Shown: piece after piece, positions 60,781 to 64,000 of the stretch
Layout: the number at the start of each line of letters is the position of its first letter
Position numbering within the stretch: the first letter of the stretch is position 1
Assembly: GCA_913030825.1 (NCBI GenBank)
Contig: CAJWCU010000010.1
Location: 1-64,000 of the forward strand
Direction of reading: 5' to 3'
DNA: 64,000 nt
Source of the DNA: an uncultured Rhodospirillaceae bacterium
GTDB taxonomy: Bacteria; Pseudomonadota; Alphaproteobacteria; Rhodospirillales; Casp-alpha2
The notes under the pieces: generated by a model
What the model was told of the DNA's origin: nothing
Seen by the model: only the letters and a program-made list of their open reading frames with translations
The model's database searches: none
Position numbers and translations under genes: made by a program

Positions 60781-60804
60781 CATTTCAATCGATATCTCGA
60801 ACGC

Positions 60805-61680
60805 TTAGCCCATGCGCTCCTTGAGCACGGGGCCCACGTCCATGGGCGTGTCCAGGATCGCCACGCCCGCCGCCGACAAAGCGTCGGCCTTGGACTTGTA
60901 GGTCCCCTTGTCGCCCATGACGATGGCGCCGGCATGGCCCATCTTCTTGCCCGGAGGGGCGGCGCCGCCGGCGATGAAGGCCGCCATGGGCTTGTTCATC
61001 TTGGCCGCGTATTCGGCCGCGTGTTCTTCCATGGCGCCACCGATTTCACCAACCATAACGACGGCTTCGGTCTTCTCGAACGCGTCCAGCGCCTCCAGCG
61101 CGTCGCGCGTCGTCGTACCGATGATCGGATCGCCGCCGATCCCGACGAAGGCCGAAATGCCGAAGCCGGCCTGGACCACGTTCAAGCACATGAGAGTCCC
61201 GAGAGAGCCCGAGCGCGAGATGATGCCGACATTGCCGGGGCGGAAGATCTTGTCGTTGAAGGCGGGCATGAAGCCGGTGAAGCATTCGCCGGGCGTCACG
61301 CCGCCGGCCGTGTTCGGGCCGATGATCTGGGTACCCCGTTCCTTGGCCGCCGCCATCATGTACATGACGTCCTGCACCGGGATGTGTTCGGTCAGGCAGA
61401 CCACGGCCTTAGCCCCGGCCTCGATGGCGTCCAGCGCGGCGGCCTTGGCCCCCATGGGCGGGATGAACAGGATCGAGACGTCGAACCCGCCGTCCAGCCC
61501 CTTCATCGCGTCGACGGCCGAGCCGAACACGGGCACACCGATATGTTCGGTGCCCGCCTTTTTCGGATTCACGCCACCGACGATCTTGGTGCCGTATTCC
61601 ATCATGCGTTCGGACCAGAAGGTCCCCTGTTTTCCGGTGATGCCTTGCACGATCACCTTGTGGTTTCCGCGGATGATCAT
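60805..61680 (-). CDS. ADP-forming acid-CoA ligase, alpha subunit (SucD-like, divergent)
   Basis: This 291-aa protein follows SucD order: [56 protein letters not shown], and [19 protein letters not shown]. The phosphohistidine is in [12 protein letters not shown]. The usual GPNCPGVI is changed to GPNTAGGV and the segment after SRSG differs, so the acid substrate may not be succinate. Start and the upstream SucC-like stop share one base (TAATG). The gene order ligase plus SauS-like dehydrogenase suggests sulfoacetate; malate or succinate are alternatives. Confidence 0.85.
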   Translation of the reverse strand: MIIRGNHKVIVQGITGKQGTFWSERMMEYGTKIVGGVNPKKAGTEHIGVPVFGSAVDAMKGLDGGFDVSILFIPPMGAKAAALDAIEAGAKAVVCLTEHIPVQDVMYMMAAAKERGTQIIGPNTAGGVTPGECFTGFMPAFNDKIFRPGNVGIISRSGSLGTLMCLNVVQAGFGISAFVGIGGDPIIGTTTRDALEALDAFEKTEAVVMVGEIGGAMEEHAAEYAAKMNKPMAAFIAGGAAPPGKKMGHAGAIVMGDKGTYKSKADALSAAGVAILDTPMDVGPVLKERMG

Positions 61681-62831
61681 TAGGCGTCTCCTGCGTTCTT
61701 GGCCGCGTCGACGGCCGCTTTGCAGGCCGCGCTCATATCCGGCAGGGGATCGACACCCAGCCGTTCCTTCAACATGGCGACGGCTTCGACGTCGCCGGTG
61801 CCGTGCACGGACCAGAAGGTCGGCAGGGTCGGCTTCAGTTCGTCCCAGGCGTTGAGAATGCCTTCGGTCATCACGTCGGTACGGGCGAAGGCGCCGCAGA
61901 AATTGATGACCAGGGATTTGATCTTCGGATTGTCGAGAACCAGGGACAGCGCTTCCGTGCCCTTGGTGTAGCTCTCGCCGCCGATTTCCAGGAAGTTGCC
62001 GGGCACGCCGCCGTGGTGGCGGACGACGTCCATGGTGGTCATGGTCAGGCCTGCCCCATTGGCGATTACGCCGACGTCGCCTTCCAGTTCGATGTACTTG
62101 AGATCCAGTTCCTTGCCCTTGGCTTCCAGGCCCGTGAGCTTGTCCGGCGTGCCGGTCTTGGCCAGCTCCTCGTGGCGCGGCAGGGCGCTGTCGTCCATGG
62201 TGAACTTACAGTCCAGGGCGATCAGGCCGCCCGCTTCCAGGACCGCCAGCGGGTTGATTTCCATCAGCTCCGCATCGTTGGCCGCATAGGCGTCATAGAG
62301 CTTCATCAGGACGTCCGCCACATCGTCTTCCAAGCCGTCCAACCCGGCGCCGTCGAGCATGGCGCGCACATCGGCGCGATCCGGTCCCTTGCGGATATCG
62401 ACGGCCAGAGACCGCATCGCATTGGGGTCCTGTTCGGCCGCTTCCTCGACGTCCATGCCGCCCAGGGTCGAGAACAAAATTTTCGGCCCCTTGGTTTCCG
62501 GATCGTTGATCACGGCGGCATAGAATTCGCGGGTGAACGGCGTGGCCTGCTCGACCAGCACCTTTCCGACCGTATGTTCGCCGATGGTCATGCCCAGGAT
62601 GGCGGCGGCGACGCCCTTGGCTTCGTCGGCGGAACCGGCCAGCTTGATACCGCCGGCCTTGCCGCGCTTGCCCGTGGGCACCTGCGCCTTGACGACGACC
62701 TTGCCGCCGTCCGCCAGCAGTTTTCCGGCGATATCGGCGGCGCCGTCCGCGTCGGTCGCCGTCGCGCCCTCCGGCACGGGAATGCCCGCCGCCTTCAACA
62801 GCGGCTTGCCTGCATGTTCCTCGAAATTCAT
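61680..62831 (-). CDS. ADP-forming acid-CoA ligase, beta subunit (SucC-like, divergent)
   Basis: This 383-aa ATP-grasp protein begins [21 protein letters not shown] and has the ATP site [20 protein letters not shown]. Metal and ATP-binding segments include [21 protein letters not shown], shown as [10 protein letters not shown], and [32 protein letters not shown] follows. The usual NIFGGIVRCD is [10 protein letters not shown], and the last strand reads FWSVHGTGD where canonical SucC has VVVRLEGT, so substrate recognition differs. It is translationally coupled to the SucD-like gene. Confidence 0.85.
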   Translation of the reverse strand: MNFEEHAGKPLLKAAGIPVPEGATATDADGAADIAGKLLADGGKVVVKAQVPTGKRGKAGGIKLAGSADEAKGVAAAILGMTIGEHTVGKVLVEQATPFTREFYAAVINDPETKGPKILFSTLGGMDVEEAAEQDPNAMRSLAVDIRKGPDRADVRAMLDGAGLDGLEDDVADVLMKLYDAYAANDAELMEINPLAVLEAGGLIALDCKFTMDDSALPRHEELAKTGTPDKLTGLEAKGKELDLKYIELEGDVGVIANGAGLTMTTMDVVRHHGGVPGNFLEIGGESYTKGTEALSLVLDNPKIKSLVINFCGAFARTDVMTEGILNAWDELKPTLPTFWSVHGTGDVEAVAMLKERLGVDPLPDMSAACKAAVDAAKNAGDA

Positions 62832-62919
62832 GGGATGTCCTTTTTTGTTGTCGGTGGGCGAGTGCGGGAACGGCCGGCCCCGTGCAGGGACCAGCCGAAC
62901 CGCATTCCGCGCGACCGCG

Positions 62920-64000
62920 TTACTTGCCGTACTTGGCCCAATGGTTGCCGAACAGTTCCTCTTCCGAGGGCTTGTCTTCGGGAATCTCGCGGACCAGGTG
63001 GGTGATGTTGATGAAGTGCTTGTAGTTCAGGTTCTCCGAGATGGAGTTCCCGGCCCAAGTGCCGCAGCCCATGGTCAGGGTGAACTCAAGACCGTTGGTG
63101 AAGCTGCCGCCGTTGCCGAAGGTATGTGCCTGGTTGACCAGGACGCGCACGACCTTCAGGTCTTCGGCCAACTCGTCGGCGTGTTCCTGGGTCTTGGTGT
63201 GGATACCCACGGAATGGCCCATGCCGACGAAGTTCAGGATCTTCTGGACCTGGTCCTTGGCGGCCTTGAAGTCCGGCACGCGGTAGACGGTCAGAACCAG
63301 CGACAGTTTCTCGTCCGAGAACGGATGTTCCTTGCCGACGTTTTCCGCCGGTTCCTCGACGATGAAGAAGTCGGCCTTGGCGGCTTCGTCCGGCAGGCCC
63401 GCTTCCTTGGCGAAGATGTCCGGATCCTTCGCGATGACGCGGCGGTTCAGGTGCCCGTCCTGCCACAAGGTCTCCTTGACCTTCTGCTTTTCATCGGCGG
63501 AACAGACATAGGCGCCGACGGATTTCAGGGCGGCGACGGCTTCGTCATAGACGCTGTCCAGGATGACGACCGAGTTCTCGGACGAGCAGGAGGTCGAGTT
63601 GTCGAAGATCTTGGACATGCGGATTTTCTCGGCCGCGTCCTTGAAATCGGCCGTTTCGTCGATGATGACGGGAACGTTGCCCGCACCCACGCCGATGCAG
63701 GGGGTACCCGACGAATACCCGCGGCGCACGTTGTTCTGCGAGCCGGTGATGACGACCAGATCGACGGCCTCCATCAGGCGCTGGGTCAGTTCCTTGTTCA
63801 CCGGGGCCGGCAGAACCTGCACCAGGTCTTCGGGGGCGCCGACCTTTTTCAGCTCGGCCCGCATGTAATCGACCGTCATGGTCGTCGTCTTCATGCCCGC
63901 CGGCGACGGCGCGACGATCACGGCGTTCTTGCCCTTGATCGCGAACATGGCTTTGTTGACCGGGGTCGCGGCCGGGTTGGTCGAGGGGCTGACGGCACCC
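62920..64000 (-). CDS. CoA-acylating aldehyde dehydrogenase, SauS-like (N-terminus outside window)
   Basis: This is a partial CoA-acylating aldehyde dehydrogenase; the frame is open to base 64000. Before the first internal Met it continues TNPAATPVNKAMFAIKGKNA, as in EutE/AdhE and SauS. The catalytic Cys is in FDNSTSCSSENSVVI. Other patches are VLPAPVNKELTQRLMEAV, SGTPCIGVGAGNVPVIID, VNQAHTFGNGGSFTNGL, and MGCGTWAGNSISENLNY. These resemble sulfoacetaldehyde dehydrogenase (acylating) more than acetaldehyde dehydrogenases. With the SucCD-like ligase genes downstream (88 nt), it could run sulfoacetyl-CoA to sulfoacetaldehyde or the reverse. Confidence 0.85.
   Translation of the reverse strand, partial: GAVSPSTNPAATPVNKAMFAIKGKNAVIVAPSPAGMKTTTMTVDYMRAELKKVGAPEDLVQVLPAPVNKELTQRLMEAVDLVVITGSQNNVRRGYSSGTPCIGVGAGNVPVIIDETADFKDAAEKIRMSKIFDNSTSCSSENSVVILDSVYDEAVAALKSVGAYVCSADEKQKVKETLWQDGHLNRRVIAKDPDIFAKEAGLPDEAAKADFFIVEEPAENVGKEHPFSDEKLSLVLTVYRVPDFKAAKDQVQKILNFVGMGHSVGIHTKTQEHADELAEDLKVVRVLVNQAHTFGNGGSFTNGLEFTLTMGCGTWAGNSISENLNYKHFINITHLVREIPEDKPSEEELFGNHWAKYGK

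Noticed and set aside
1-64000. CRISPR arrays, tRNA/rRNA genes, insertion sequences or prophage
   Set aside because: No regularly spaced repeats, tRNA-like cloverleafs, transposase or phage motifs were seen.

Overview
The window is high-G+C bacterial chromosome with tightly packed, mostly operonic genes. It shows no rRNA, tRNA, insertion sequence, prophage or CRISPR signal. Gene content (class I two-subunit fumarase, MocR-type TauR, paired bacterioferritins, PAS_5 protein, DUF2927, DUF1611) points to an alphaproteobacterium, most likely of the Rhodospirillales; this placement is inference. All identifications rest on reading motifs by eye; no database search was run.

Left part (1-13.9 kb): an acyl-CoA operon (CaiB-type CoA-transferase, MaoC-like dehydratase, acyl-CoA dehydrogenase); a GtrB-like glycosyltransferase followed by a B12-binding radical SAM enzyme; a 2-hydroxyacid dehydrogenase and an Uup-like ABC-F ATPase; a dgcN-dgcA pair for D-glutamate use; a JmjC/cupin oxygenase; an FAH-family hydrolase with a clear terminator; and a 37-codon membrane ORF.

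Regulatory part (13.9-23.3 kb): a secreted DUF2927 protein follows three tandem paralogues that look like degenerate GGDEF-EAL proteins. Next is a two-component system whose sensor carries a His/Asp-rich periplasmic loop, divergent from a four-EF-hand exported protein. A transaldolase-like enzyme and a PAS protein follow.

Organosulfonate and central carbon part (23.4-39.6 kb): a Tat-exported solute-binding protein; a taurine dissimilation set (tpa, tauR, xsc, pta); two orphan envelope proteins; a Cys-rich DUF1847 protein behind an FNR-like box; and an operon that interleaves a fumarate reductase/succinate dehydrogenase-type complex with both fumarase subunits under a GntR/UTRA regulator.

Right part (39.6-64 kb): a DUF3604/VOC pair; an LtnD-like dehydrogenase; an enolase-superfamily enzyme followed by TauE/SafE, AEC and NSS transporters; a di-haem cytochrome c peroxidase behind FNR-like and Fur-like boxes; two bacterioferritins with complementary active sites; an orphan PAS histidine kinase; FAD and GMC oxidoreductases; a membrane-anchored cNMP-binding protein; a nitroreductase; and an MscS channel. 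The right edge holds a divergent SucCD-like ligase next to a SauS-like acylating dehydrogenase, which may channel sulfoacetate into the taurine/Xsc route. Several systems (FNR-like boxes, peroxidase, iron stores, fumarate metabolism) fit life across oxic and microoxic conditions.
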